Origin: Calycina herbarum
Taxonomy: Eukaryota; Ascomycota; Leotiomycetes; Helotiales; Pezizellaceae
DNA length: 64,000 nucleotides
Direction of reading: 5' to 3'
Assembly (NCBI GenBank): GCA_001414485.1
Contig: LLEY01000242.1
Location: forward strand, 1 to 64,000
A model generated the notes under the pieces. The model worked only from the letters and a program-made list of their open reading frames with translations. It was not told the DNA's origin and ran no database searches. Every line of letters begins with the position of its first letter. Within the stretch, counting starts at the first letter, position 1. Below are positions 23,454-33,928 of this stretch, piece after piece. Made by a program: the position numbers and the translations under genes.

Positions 23454-26129
23454 ATGACGCCGCCAACCACCATTGACCCTTCAATGCCCGACCTAGCTGT
23501 CCTCCAGATCAACTCCAATACCATTGGAATTGAACACGCGACTGAAGTTGGCCATCCCCAGAGCAAGCAAAATAGTTTCCAACAACAGAAGCCTCAAAAC
23601 CAGGATAGAGGCTAGCTATGGATCATGCATCAGCGCCGAAGTCCTAAAATCACGAAATCCTGGGCTTATGTTCTCTGCCCTGAACGTCGAATCTTTGCAG
23701 ATCCCGATTTTCTGTAGCAGCACACCCTTGAAGATCACCACTGCGAAGATGTAGCTCGATATTGGAAAGAGTTCGAAGCCGAGTCACTTCTGTAGGTACA
23801 TCCTTACTTGAAATAATTTCTCATACGTTTTACTAATATAAGGTATTTCCAGAAAAATCTCAATCGTCGATCCAAAACCCTCATCTCTAAATACTCCGAA
23901 ACACCTTCAACCTCGAATTGGTACAGAGAACTATGGGATAGAGACTCGGACTTCATCTGTCGTACAAACACCCTCGGAGAATCCGCATGAATTATCCCCA
24001 CCATCAACTGATACAAAGAGACTATCTTCGGCGCCTGGTGTTGAACAACGAAAAACAACCACCTTTGATATACTGCTACCTCATATAGAGAAGAAGGCTC
24101 TCTGGACACCACAAGATGCTCCCATTTCGAGATCCAGCTTTGATCCCTCTACCCAAGCCCTGTCTAACAAAGTTCGAAGATCGTTTCCCTCGCCACAAGT
24201 CTCAAATCCCAAAGGGTCTACGTTAGCAATAATTGGACAACGGTTGTCAAGAGAAGACTATTTTGATATCATGCTACAACCGGAAACTCGACCGATATCA
24301 CAGGAACAACTAGCTGCCGAAATAATGGGAATATATGCGGGGCTTGTAATGGTTGAGGAGAAGTGTATCGAACTTGATAACAAGCAAGCGGCTCTGGCTC
24401 CGTCTCCTATGGTTTACTTCCTCCTTTTTGAAAGTTTTATTTTCACGTTCTAACCTTCTATCTAGCTCAACAACGAACAATGGCAAGCTCTTATTGCACT
24501 CCATCGAACTTTACTACACGAACACCATGATTTCTTCGCATCTCAACACCCTTCTGCTAGTCCTGTCCTACAACAATTAGTTAGCAAATACGCGATGCCT
24601 GCACGTATATGGCGACATGGAATTCATTCGTTTCTAGAATTGCTTAGAATTCGTCTACCTGCTTCTCTAGATCATATGCTGGCCTTCATCTACTTGGCTT
24701 ATAGCATGATGACACTTCTTTATGAAACGGCTGGTGATTTGAAAAACTTGAAAACCACCTGGTTGGAATGCCTAGGAGATTTGGCGAGATATCGAATGGC
24801 TATTGAGGATGTAAGGCAATCCCACCTTTATTCCATAAAAGATTTTAACATGAGTAGGATGATGTTAGGGATCAAGAAGTGTGGACTGGAGTCGCTAGAC
24901 ATTGGTATACTCTAGCCTCCAACATCCAACCTACTACAGGGCGACTATACCATCACTTGGCGATTCTTGCGCGACCACTTATCCTACCGCAACTCTTCCT
25001 TTATAGCAAGTCATTATGTACAGCTATTCCTTTTACCTGGGCACGACATTCGATTCTGACACTCTTTGAGCCTATCTTGAATTCCGACAATAGGCAATAT
25101 CAACCCCCTCGTGATACTACGTTTGGACAAGTGCAATATCGACCACCCTCTCTCGATACTGCCTTTGTCAAGGCCCACGGTTTGCTTTTTACAAATAAAG
25201 ATCTACACAAATTTGACTCTACGATGGTGGAGTTTCTATCATTACTCAATACACAAATCGGGGTGGTTACGAGGAAGTTTATGGAGCAGGGTTACCATAT
25301 TGCTATAGTAAACAGTAGTGCTATGCTCGATTTTGGTTTCAAAGGTAATGTCTTGATGAAAGCTATACAAAAAGACGAGGATGATTTCGTAATGGCGAAT
25401 TCTGCTCTGAAAACCAGGGACCGATTATTCAAGAACGCTCGACGCCTTAGCAACACCACTGCTGGAATTGTTCTTGAAAGAGTTGGAGATCCTAATGTTC
25501 TTCCCTTTATACATGTTACGCTTGTTTTCTTGCTTTTCGTTACCCGAAATGGACTTTCAAAACATTTCGAAGAATTTCCTTGGAAGTCCCTCGCTCGGAT
25601 TCTCAACACGATCATCAGTAGCATATCTGGTGGCTATGTTGATCCCGTTACCTTCCCCAAGGCGGATGGACCATTGCCCGAAGAGTATGCTATTCATGGG
25701 TTACTCTGGTGTGAGGGCCACTTCCCACAAGACCACTTCCAAAAACCAGTAGACCCAGAGGAACAGTATCACGAGCGGGCCTCTATGACAGCCGAACGAA
25801 AATTGAGACTCCTCTGGGCTGCGTGTAGAATAGCGGGGAATTGTGAACATATGCGCTACAGTGGGGGATGGTTTCTCACCGAAGATTAGACCGAGGAAGA
25901 TGTGAAGGAACGTCAGCGTCTTTCTACCTTCGATTAGGAACGATGCTATCATGTTGGCAATCTTTCGGAAAGAGAGTTGATAGGGACTCCCCTTGAACCT
26001 CCTCTCCATCCTCATGTAAAGCAAGAAGACATGTATAAGAGTATGAATTCGGATGCTTTCTCCCTAGCAACCGGCAGGCAAGAGAGTATAGATTCGGATG
26101 AAGAATGGGCAATGGTTGAAGTAGAGTAA
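23454..26129 (+). pseudogene. Est1/Smg7-type RNA/DNA-binding protein gene with four in-frame TAGs
   Basis: Exons 23454-23791, 23853-24411, 24466-24810 and 24858-26129 join in phase to 838 codons ending TAA. The frame is broken only by TAG at 23613, 23715, 25887 and 25935. The centre matches the Est1 DNA/RNA-binding domain: NNEQWQALIALHRTLLHEHH, PARIWRHGIHSFLELLR, FIYLAYSMMTLLYE, EVWTGVARHWY, TGRLYHHLAILARP and SLCTAIPFTWARHSI. Such proteins act in telomere maintenance and nonsense-mediated decay. The N-terminus contains CPERRIFADPDF and the C-terminus IDSDEEWAMVEVE. Two acceptors ten bases apart (23842, 23852) begin exon 2 in different open frames. It could be decayed, or expressed as the segment between the stops. 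Confidence 0.8.
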
Positions 26130-26269
26130 GGGTTTGTTTTTCTCCTCGGTTATTGTCTTTTCTTTCAACTTCTGTCTTTACTAGGCTTTCTCGCTTTAGT
26201 CTCGCTTTGTCTCATGGAAATAAAATATAAGAAGACGAATCTCTTCATATATTGTCTGGCACTTGATTA

Positions 26270-26879
26270 ATTTCATGAACTTGATTCTTTTCTACTCAGA
26301 GTTTGTTTCAGTGTTCCTATTGCTCTATCTAATCTATGTATAATGCTAGACTTCCCTGCTTCTATAAGAAACTATTGCCCCGGCTGTACTATCCTCTAAC
26401 TCTCCCTATAACACTCTATTTATATATATCTCTATCCACTCTAACGTTATGATCTTGGAGATAGTTTTGTATAGGAGGAAAACCATCTTTTTCTCTCGTT
26501 GGAACATCGCTCTAGTCGTAATTTATAAAGTCGTCGAAATTGAAAAGCTCTATGGTTATAAGAGAGACCGTGTCATTTGTTTTGTTGATATCTAGGCTCT
26601 CTGTCTTGTAGAGGACATTACGGTCGGTGTAACTCTCTAGGACAATTCTATTAGTTATAATCTCTAGGTATAACGAAAGGTTGGGAAAACTATCGAGGTG
26701 TCTCTGCCTCTCATTTTCTGCGGCCGCATATGAGCTCGAGCCCTGTGTCCAACATCCAGTTGCAGCTAGCGTATTCTTGCCTCCAAGTCATGTACAGTTT
26801 TATCCCTGGCGATAACAAGAGCTGCAAGTTCGTCTTTACTTTGCTTCGGCTTCGTACGTTTCTTTGCAATTGTTGACAT
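26270..26879 (-). pseudogene. decayed gene starting MSTIAKKRTKPKQ, many TAGs
   Basis: From ATG at 26879 a basic, helical start (MSTIAKKRTKPKQSKDELA, ARDKTVHDLEARIR) runs into TAG about 37 codons in. A second frame, probably joined by an intron, continues with SLYLEIITNRIVLESY, SLITIELFNFDDFINYD and PIQNYLQDHNVRVDRDIYK. It is broken by TAG at 26512-26514 and by about five more TAGs before a TGA near 26275. No TAA occurs in this frame. The same N-terminus recurs at 46226 on the same strand. No family recognised. Confidence 0.4.
26279..26390. repeat. repeat R4, copy 2
   Basis: Direct, diverged copy of 21831-21935. It overlaps the 3' end of the decayed minus-strand gene. Confidence 0.5.
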
Positions 26880-27025
26880 GCTATTGGAGTTTGTTTTTTG
26901 GTTCATGATAGAAGAATAGAGACAAATTGTAATTCTTTGGATGTATAGGACAGTAGCGCGGGGGATTTATAACTCTAGAAATCAGATACTAGTAATAAGC
27001 TAAGCGCTCTTAAGGCAGACTCTGA
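26855..27025. repeat. repeat R5, copy 1 (direct copy at 46199-46415)
   Basis: Shares GTTTCTTTGCAATTGTTGAC, AGAAGAATAGAGACAAA, TAACTCTAGAAATCAGA-like and AAGCGCTCT blocks with 46199-46415 in the same order and strand. In both places it spans the start codon and 5' region of a minus-strand MSTIAKKR gene. Confidence 0.65.
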
Positions 27026-27036
27026 GATAACCACTT

Positions 27037-27620
27037 ATGGGAATATGTTCAGCTCAAACGTACCTAGCTAGTCGTCAAACGTTTTGCAAAGACAAGTCCG
27101 CATGCTTATCCTCTACTAAGCAGTCCGAAGAAGAGACCTTTTCTTTTGCTAGGTTACGTCAAACTGGTCGTCTGTGGAACACGGAGCGCCTCGATGCAGT
27201 TGAAGTAATAGCTCTAATCCAAAAGGAAGAAAGGGACAATCTTAGCAGCTTCTGGAAGCTTCCTCCGAATGTCGATGGTACGGATATTATAGATAAAATG
27301 AGGCTAAGGAAAGTTATCTTCATGGCCATTGAACATGATCGAGTTGCACAGTACAGCGTAAAAATTCGACACTTAGTATACAAAGTATTACTGAACGGAG
27401 AGTTTATAGTTGATCTTAGATTGTGTGATTAGAGTAACTAGGTAATAAAGTTTGGAATCCTCGTTACTATAAAACTAACGCCTTCAACTAGATATGACGA
27501 ACCAACTACACTAAATCCTCGTTCGCTAGTCTACGATGTGTAGGTTAAACCTCTCATTGATGCCTAGACCAGTATCCTACGTTATCTTAATTATCATCCT
27601 GTCTCACCTACAATAGCCAA
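27037..27620 (+). pseudogene. decayed paralogue of the 10.6 kb C-terminal module
   Basis: The frame from about 27060 encodes ETFSFARLRQTGRLW and ERLDAVEVIALIQK, matching the end of the 9641-10707 gene. It continues with LPPNVDGTDIIDKMRLRK and KIRHLVYKVLLNGEF to TAG at 27430-27432. Beyond it the same frame remains free of TAA and TGA for more than 150 bp, with TAG at 27439, 27541 and 27565, and reads like protein (NPRSLVYDV, TSILRYLNYHPVSPT). No start codon is certain. Function unknown. Confidence 0.4.
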
Positions 27621-28678
27621 TCGGGGAGTAATGAAAAGTCCAAATTTTATTTTTATTTTTATTTTTTTTGGATGTCTTGGGTTGAGAGCTGTATATGTTT
27701 TGGGTTGAAGCTATAGAACAATGTCCCTGTGTTTCACTTCGAATCTACTCACTTCCCCTTTCTTTACTCTAGCCCCATCTTGCCGCTTCTAAAGTCCTCC
27801 TCACTTCCCCTTCTCTCGAGTAGTAAACCTGACCCAAACCAACAAAGAAATATTCCCTCCCAGTTTCAAATATCCGTTCCTCTACAACTCTAAGAGTCTG
27901 ATTCCTCTTACTAGGCCCAGGTCGTCAAGTAGATGGCGAAAGTCGATGAGAATTGTGATTTGCGAGTGAATTTTGCAGAAAATGTTGTCGTAGTCGTGAA
28001 AAAAAGGAGAGTGCTTGTCATTACTGAGTCGTTGAAGAATATCAAGAGGAAAATTGCAGGCCGAAGAAACATGATCGCCTTCTCACCAAAGCTCTCAAGA
28101 CCCGAACTGACAAGTCCATGAAAATCCAGTAAACTGTCAAAATTGACTAGGGAGTATATATAGCGAGAAAACATCTGAATATTTTTGGGCCCTTTGCTGT
28201 TATTGTTGAACTTAAAAACGAAGACGCCGGAAGAAGAAGCCGGAGGGAAAAGCTGTACTTGTACACTTGAAAGAAACCTAAGAGAAACGAAACTTTTGTT
28301 GTAGAGGTCGTGTTATAAGAAGTCGAGGGAACATAGCCGTAAAATCTTTGAGAACTAATGAAGAATGCAGCTGTTCCTATGAGCGACGCCTACTTTAGAA
28401 TCAATATCACAGTTACATTAGTACTCGAAAAAGATAAAGACTTACACCATTTTCTAGCCATCAATGAACATATCATCCACCCATCCGCGTATTATCTAAT
28501 CTCGTCACCTCCCTAACGACCTAACCAGGCATTCGTATCTGGAAAAAAAAACATTAGCAAGGCCACAAAAGATCAAATATCAGAAGCACTGACCGGCTAT
28601 CGATTGATAAGTTGCAAGTTGTAGTGTCGACCCCAACTTAAAAGTCGATGTCGCTCCCGTCTCCTTCCAAATCCATGC
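27621..28678. other. no confident gene
   Basis: T-rich run at 27635-27670. A 62-codon plus-strand frame at 27933-28121 (MAKVDENCDLRVNF..., basic) is opposed by an 87-codon minus frame. Neither can be supported further. Confidence 0.3.
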
Positions 28679-29508
28679 TTACCCCTCGGATACGCTTTCT
28701 CTCAATTGACGTAATGCCCGACCCCTACTCAGCCTCCTTTCACGAATTTGAGCTCGGGTACCTTTCTCCTTGATCCCAATCTCACCATTCTGGATTCCTG
28801 ACTGGAGTATGACAGAACAAGCTTCGGAGAGAGGGAGCGGAATAGTCCAGCCGTTGAAGGCAATGTTTCGTTTCTGATTGTTTTCTTGGATGAGGCGGCA
28901 CCAGGTCTCTACTGCTTCTTGCTGAGTCTTTGTTTTACACGTTACTGAATAACGATCAAACAAGGCCGGAAGCAGGGCAAGCATCTTGAGTTTTTCGTGG
29001 CTGTCAAGACTCTCTCTTTCGTCCTCAGGATAACCTATCTCAATAGCGTCGACTCCCTCGCAGATCAAGTCCATGACTTCACGCACGGCTGGTGTATCAT
29101 TCTAGCCCTCTATTAGCAGCATCGATCAAGGAGGTGGGCTAGGCCATATATTGCATACCTCGTCCGTCCCAACTTTGACCTGAACTGCGAACTCATGCTC
29201 CTCCAGCTTCTTTATGTCCACCTGGAGCTGGAATCGCATAGCGGGGACCTCCACCAGCTTGACCCCCCGCGTACAATCTAGCTTGAAACTCAGATTCTGC
29301 ACGGTAATGGTTATAGCCTTTCCAGTTGCCATTGTAACATTTATACCGGGCGTGTGAAGGTCGACAAGAGATCAACATTGTCGTCGGGTTGGACACGCTG
29401 AATTATCGTGGGACTAGTAGCCAGGGGTGTAGCAATATTCTCGAGATGAACGACCAGCCAGTACTCGCGTCCTAGGGCATATTTGGAATAGACGGCTTCA
29501 AAATACAT
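28679..29508 (-). CDS. hypothetical protein, about 240 aa, three exons
   Basis: Exons 29508-29347, 29296-29159 and 29101-28679 join in phase. Introns are 50 and 57 bp with GTATAA/CAG and GTATGC/TAG, and branch sequences CTATAAC and GCTAATA. The product starts MYFEAVYSKYALGREYW. It contains LVEVPAMRFQLQVDIKKLEE and MDLICEGVDAIEIGY, ending basic (RERRLSRGRALRQL) and TAA. Upstream SAPPNPSPT in frame and an acceptor at about 29533 suggest another 5' exon, so the start may be further right. No family recognised. No internal stops. Confidence 0.65.
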
Positions 29509-29999
29509 CGTAGGAGAGGGGTTTGGAGGAGCCGAAACTGTATTTGCGGTGGTGTTAGCATTTGTCTACTAAGGGAGATGAGGTTGACGCTTCTGACTTA
29601 AGGGAATATCTTGATTGCGGCCGTACAGGCTGACCACGAAGGCAGTCGAGCGTTTAGGATCGGAAAGCGATTCGATGTAGGCAGATCATTGAATGCGCAA
29701 ACCTTTAAAGGGCTGCGACTAGACACCGAAGTACGTAGGAGGGGGGAGGGCGAGGGGAAAGGTAATATGTTGAGGGTGGGAATGTACCGTCGTAAAGTTG
29801 TGGAAGTTAGAAGTCAGAAGTCTGTCTTGACTTCAATCCCTTTCCGCAAAATGCAGGCAGAGGCTCTTGCTTGTATTCGTGATGCCTAACTCGGACTTGT
29901 CCATAAAGCTACCCTTGGTCGCAAGGGCTCTGAGGAAGATTCATATTTGTCTCCGGTTCAAAGTATTCCGTAGGCCAACGAAATATCTTCCTCCAGTAT
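29509..29999. other. intergenic, possible 5' exon of the minus-strand gene
   Basis: Contains a plausible 3' splice site on the minus strand (TGCTAAC...ATACAG, about 29533-29560). The rest shows no gene. A 92-codon plus frame at 29611-29889 has no motif. Confidence 0.3.
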
Positions 30000-30447
30000 T
30001 CAAGTGATAGGAGATCGCGAAGGGGATATCCGCGGCCGCTTCCGAGAAGAAGCGGTAGGGGGTGGCTTCGTCTTCTTGGGATAGTTTTCGTTTTCGATTC
30101 TTAGCCTGTGCAAACTTGACTTGGGTTAGCTTTATAGCACAGCAGGAGAAGGGCGACATACCTCTTTACCGGAGGGGTTGCTTGTTGGGGAGGGAAGTGG
30201 GTGCTTTGCTTCGGTATTCCTGTCTTTGGATATTGTTCGGTCTTGGGGGCGGGCGTTGTATCATTTCTAGGCGTGCGCTCTTACGAGAAGATAACTGTGG
30301 TGGTTCCTTCTTGATACCTTGAGGCTGGTTCCCTATTAATAATCAGTCAAAGTACGCAGTAACCGGGACGAATGGCTTACCCGGGTCTTTTGGCACGAAG
30401 GGTTGCCGCTCAACCTCTTGGTTTCGTTTCGTTTTACGAGGAGCCAT
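30000..30447 (-). CDS. small basic, Pro/Arg/Lys-rich hypothetical protein, about 111 aa
   Basis: ATG at 30447 (MAPRKTKRNQEVERQPFVPK). Exons 30447-30381, 30332-30170 and 30105-30000 join in phase through introns of 48 and 64 bp (GTAAGC/TAG, GTAAAG/CAG with a CTAACC branch). Without the second intron the protein ends at TAA 30166-30168 (77 aa). Segments KKEPPQLSSRKSARLE and PPPRPNNIQRQEYRSK suggest a disordered nuclear protein. An alternative third-exon frame (KNRKRKLSQEDEATPYRFF) is also open, so the C-terminus is uncertain. Confidence 0.4.
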
Positions 30448-31016
30448 ATTAACTGGAAGGAGGAGGGGTGAAGACGAATTTATGTTGCCGCTTAAGTTGG
30501 AGGTGGAAGGATGAGATGTGGGGCAAGAGGGTGATTGAGTTGAGCGCATTTCGTGTGCCTCTCCCTAAGTTGGGATCAGGTCAGTTGGAATGTCAACTTG
30601 AAGACAGGACGTCATTTGGCGCTATGCCGCATATAGATACTAAGTCCGAACTTTGCTCACACCTCGACGCTTACCGCTTCTGGGAATGCACTGCACGTGA
30701 TCGTGCTCTCTCCAGGACATTTTCGGACGACTTCATTAGACAGCCCATTTTCAAATGTAGAAGATGACTCCTGCTAACGACCACGACCCACCCCCATCCT
30801 CTAAGCTTATGGTGATTCCAACTCACGACACTCCTAGCAAAGAGGCATATCAGAGTTTGTTTGAGGCTCAAAATTGACTCTTCCTACTTTCTGCTCAAAG
30901 GAATTCACCTGTCCAACAAACTGTATGTGGTGTGGTAAATTCCAAATTTCAATTTAGAACGTCCCATTTCTAACATTGAAATAGTCACTTACGTTTCCTG
31001 ATAGAATTTCTACAGC

Positions 31017-33044
31017 ATGACCACCGATCGAGTCCTTTGCTGGATACGCACAGGAAATCACAAATTTGAGACGGCATTTGTCGACAGAAAAGCAGCAGAT
31101 AGCACTGTCAATACAGAACCAGGAGGTGAAGCTGCACCTGAAGCATCGACCAGCGAGCAGACCTCGACAGTCAGTCACGAGAGTACTTTGACAACAAGCA
31201 ATTCTAACGAGTTGCTTATTGGTAGCGACAACGACATTTTAATACCGACCACTGATCGTATCAACCATACTTTTCTGAGGGGTGAGAGAATATGGCAATC
31301 ATATGTTACAGACGCTGATTTGCTACCCTTTGGTTGTATATCAAAAGGGTGGTTGGATCCGTACATCCTGATACAAAATATACCACCACTTCCTGAAGAT
31401 CTTCCAAGACGGCGGTTCATAACAGGCCAAGCTCTGTGGCATGTGCCACACCCGGAACTGTCAAAATCATGCCAGCAAGAGAACCCCGCTGGTGACGGCG
31501 CTTGGAACCCCGAGTATGTTTACAATTTCTCGAAGACATTCTATTTGGAAATTGAGAAGCCAACAGAATGCGGAATAAGTTCTGCACCGCGCCCTGACGA
31601 TGAACAATCGAATAGTATAGCCATACTTACTTTATGTTGGGCATACATGTTCACTATACGGTTCCTTGAAATGCAAAAGCGACCAATACATTATTCTTCT
31701 GCTAGATTAACGCCTGTGCTTTCCAATCAGTCCAAGCCTCGGACAGGGGATATTGTCCTCCACCTCGGGTCTGCGTCGAGGGAACTGGTTCGTTGGCTTT
31801 GTGCGCTTTTAGCGCCTGGTCTAGGATGGGCTGTGAAGGGTTCTCTACCACCTTGGGCAGCGCACTACAGTGGAGCTAGTCGCTTTGTTATCGCTACTGA
31901 AATGCCTTTTCACTTCCTGGAAGATGAGCGACCCCCTTCGTCTAAGAAGGCAACAGGCCTTCTTATTGAATTGTGTACATTGCTTGATTTTGGGACCCCA
32001 ACAACAAATGGCAGTAGCTTGCACAAGACTTTACAGCAGCCAATAGCAGGTTTTCTAGCAGCGCTTGCGCTGCCGTTCTATAACGAGCTAAACTTACAAC
32101 CACAGCTCCCTATGCCGAAATTCACCACAAGCCTAGGCACACACACACCTCTAGGCTATATTCGAAATTATGTGAAAGACATCCCATACTTTATGACTCT
32201 GAGTATATCTCCAGCCTCTTTTGGATCTGTTATTTGGAGTATTTTTTGGGAGCCAGGGCTCGACTGCAATCTTGTCAGCGCATGGTTTGGCTCAATACTC
32301 GAGGTGATTAGACCAATTATACGAGATGGTAATATAGACACACTTTCCAAGATATTCGCCTTCAGACGAGAGCGAGTTGGTCTTTTGTGGCGTGCAGTGT
32401 TCGATTTGGGGGATCTTAAGATACTAGATATGATTTTATCCTATCTGGAGACCCACGAAGAACGCTGGGGTGGTTCGTTCGCAGGGCCGGACATAGATGT
32501 GGCTGCTTGGACGGGCTCTCCCCAGTCTTTCTTCGATGAGGGCTTCTCAGGAACTTATAGAGTCATGTCAACTCAGGTCCCTCGATCTGATCTCCTCCGC
32601 CACCGTTTCAACTTTCGTTTGGGCGACGCCGACTGGATTCGCTCTGGATGGCAACCTTTTGGCTCCGTAGCCAAGGAGCAGATTGAACCTGAGTTATGGC
32701 CGGGATTAGAATTAGGATGCCCACGGGAGTACAAACACTGGGTTTGGTGGCTAAAGGGGAAGGACGACTATATGATCGCCCAAATCCAGCGAGGTTTTAA
32801 GCACGACAAGCCGAAATACCCGAAATACCCGAAATACGTTAGTGAAAAACTATTTCCTGAGAACAGCCAGGTAGCCGTCCCCCGTGGGTTTGGTTGCAAT
32901 GTTAGACTTACCCCATCTTTTGAGGCAACGTGGAGTACGCTACACTATGGAGCAAAAGAGGCATCAGGTGATCGAAGTCTTGAGGCATTGTTAATAAAGG
33001 GACTCAGGGAGCATCGATGGTTCGCAGAGTCACGAGGCATCTAG
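31017..33044 (+). CDS. hypothetical protein, 675 aa, single exon
   Basis: One uninterrupted frame from ATG 31017 (MTTDRVLCWIRTGNHKFET) to TAG 33042-33044. Residues 35-70 are Ser/Thr/Glu-rich and probably disordered. The rest is a Trp-rich globular region with segments SASRELVRWLCALLAPGLGW, FAFRRERVGLLWRAVFDLGD and REYKHWVWWLKGKDDYM. A perfect triple CCGAAATAC (32813-32839) encodes PKYPKYPKY. I see no signal peptide or known domain. It looks like an intact accessory fungal gene and is the only intact gene here ending in TAG. Confidence 0.8.
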   Translation: MTTDRVLCWIRTGNHKFETAFVDRKAADSTVNTEPGGEAAPEASTSEQTSTVSHESTLTTSNSNELLIGSDNDILIPTTDRINHTFLRGERIWQSYVTDADLLPFGCISKGWLDPYILIQNIPPLPEDLPRRRFITGQALWHVPHPELSKSCQQENPAGDGAWNPEYVYNFSKTFYLEIEKPTECGISSAPRPDDEQSNSIAILTLCWAYMFTIRFLEMQKRPIHYSSARLTPVLSNQSKPRTGDIVLHLGSASRELVRWLCALLAPGLGWAVKGSLPPWAAHYSGASRFVIATEMPFHFLEDERPPSSKKATGLLIELCTLLDFGTPTTNGSSLHKTLQQPIAGFLAALALPFYNELNLQPQLPMPKFTTSLGTHTPLGYIRNYVKDIPYFMTLSISPASFGSVIWSIFWEPGLDCNLVSAWFGSILEVIRPIIRDGNIDTLSKIFAFRRERVGLLWRAVFDLGDLKILDMILSYLETHEERWGGSFAGPDIDVAAWTGSPQSFFDEGFSGTYRVMSTQVPRSDLLRHRFNFRLGDADWIRSGWQPFGSVAKEQIEPELWPGLELGCPREYKHWVWWLKGKDDYMIAQIQRGFKHDKPKYPKYPKYVSEKLFPENSQVAVPRGFGCNVRLTPSFEATWSTLHYGAKEASGDRSLEALLIKGLREHRWFAESRGI

Positions 33045-33130
33045 TTAAATTCGCAATCGTCGTGTTCATCATATACGTACTACGTTACCCGAACCAATCA
33101 TTTAGCCACCTTACTCTTCTCTTTCCCATA

Positions 33131-33928
33131 TCATTTTCCCTTCCCCTTTCCCTTCCTCTTCTTTTCCTTCCCCTTTTCCTTTCCCTTTCCCTTTCCTGTT
33201 TCCGAACTCGCCTCTTGGTTCGAAGTGGATGAACTTGCAGGTTCTGGGTTTCGCCACTCATACTCGTACTTGTCGTAGGACATACGATATCTTCCCCACT
33301 GATTACGGTCGGCGTGCCAAACCCATTCACTCCAATCCGTGATGCTTCCTTCTTGGTTTGTCTTAGGCCCTGGGTCTTGCCACTCATACTCGTACTTGCC
33401 ATAGGACATACGATATCTTCCCCACTGATTACGGTCGGCGTGCCAAGCCCATTCACTCCAACCCGTGGTGTTACTCTCTCCAATGTGAGTATTATCCAAT
33501 TTGTCTACCAACTCAGCAGTTGTTTCCTGCTCGTATCTCTGAGCACTCCACGCAAGCGGATCTTCGGAGTCCACAGAGTCAGTTCGAGAATGCCCGGTGT
33601 ACCCTCCTCCCTGGGAAATGGATGATGAGTCTTCGTGGGTCGTAGCATCATGTTCGTTTTCATCGGGAGACAGCGCTCTATAGCCCGGATGGTTTGGATG
33701 ATATTCGTGACTTGCTAACGGGACTGCAGCTCGAGCCTTGTCAGGGTAATATTGCTCACCACACCTGCATGGAATGAAGCAAATCCTCCAGCCTCGATGT
33801 GTTGTAACTTGGCAGATTTCAAAAAGTTTCTTGCATTTCTTGCATTTAGAATCGCGAGCAAGAGCGTGCCCATCTAAAAAGTTGCCACAACGATCACAGC
33901 TGCCTTTCCGGCCGGAACTAGTCGACAT
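33131..33928 (-). CDS. zinc-ribbon-like protein with 42-aa tandem repeats and Gly-Lys tail, 265 aa
   Basis: ATG 33928 to TGA 33131. The N-terminus has paired Cys (CDRCGN, CKKCKK, CRCG) with Cys/His between, as in a zinc-binding module. The middle is Ser/Asp-rich. Two 42-residue repeats follow, sharing HADRNQWGRYRMSY and KYEYEW with a WSEW start (126 bp in DNA, about 33240-33475). The tail (GKGKGKEKGKEKKRKGKGKGK-like) is encoded by a strongly strand-biased CT/GA tract. No family name can be given. It is convergent and nearly adjacent to the 31017 gene (86 bp between stops). Confidence 0.75.
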   Translation of the reverse strand: MSTSSGRKGSCDRCGNFLDGHALARDSKCKKCKKLFEICQVTTHRGWRICFIPCRCGEQYYPDKARAAVPLASHEYHPNHPGYRALSPDENEHDATTHEDSSSISQGGGYTGHSRTDSVDSEDPLAWSAQRYEQETTAELVDKLDNTHIGESNTTGWSEWAWHADRNQWGRYRMSYGKYEYEWQDPGPKTNQEGSITDWSEWVWHADRNQWGRYRMSYDKYEYEWRNPEPASSSTSNQEASSETGKGKGKEKGKEKKRKGKGKGK

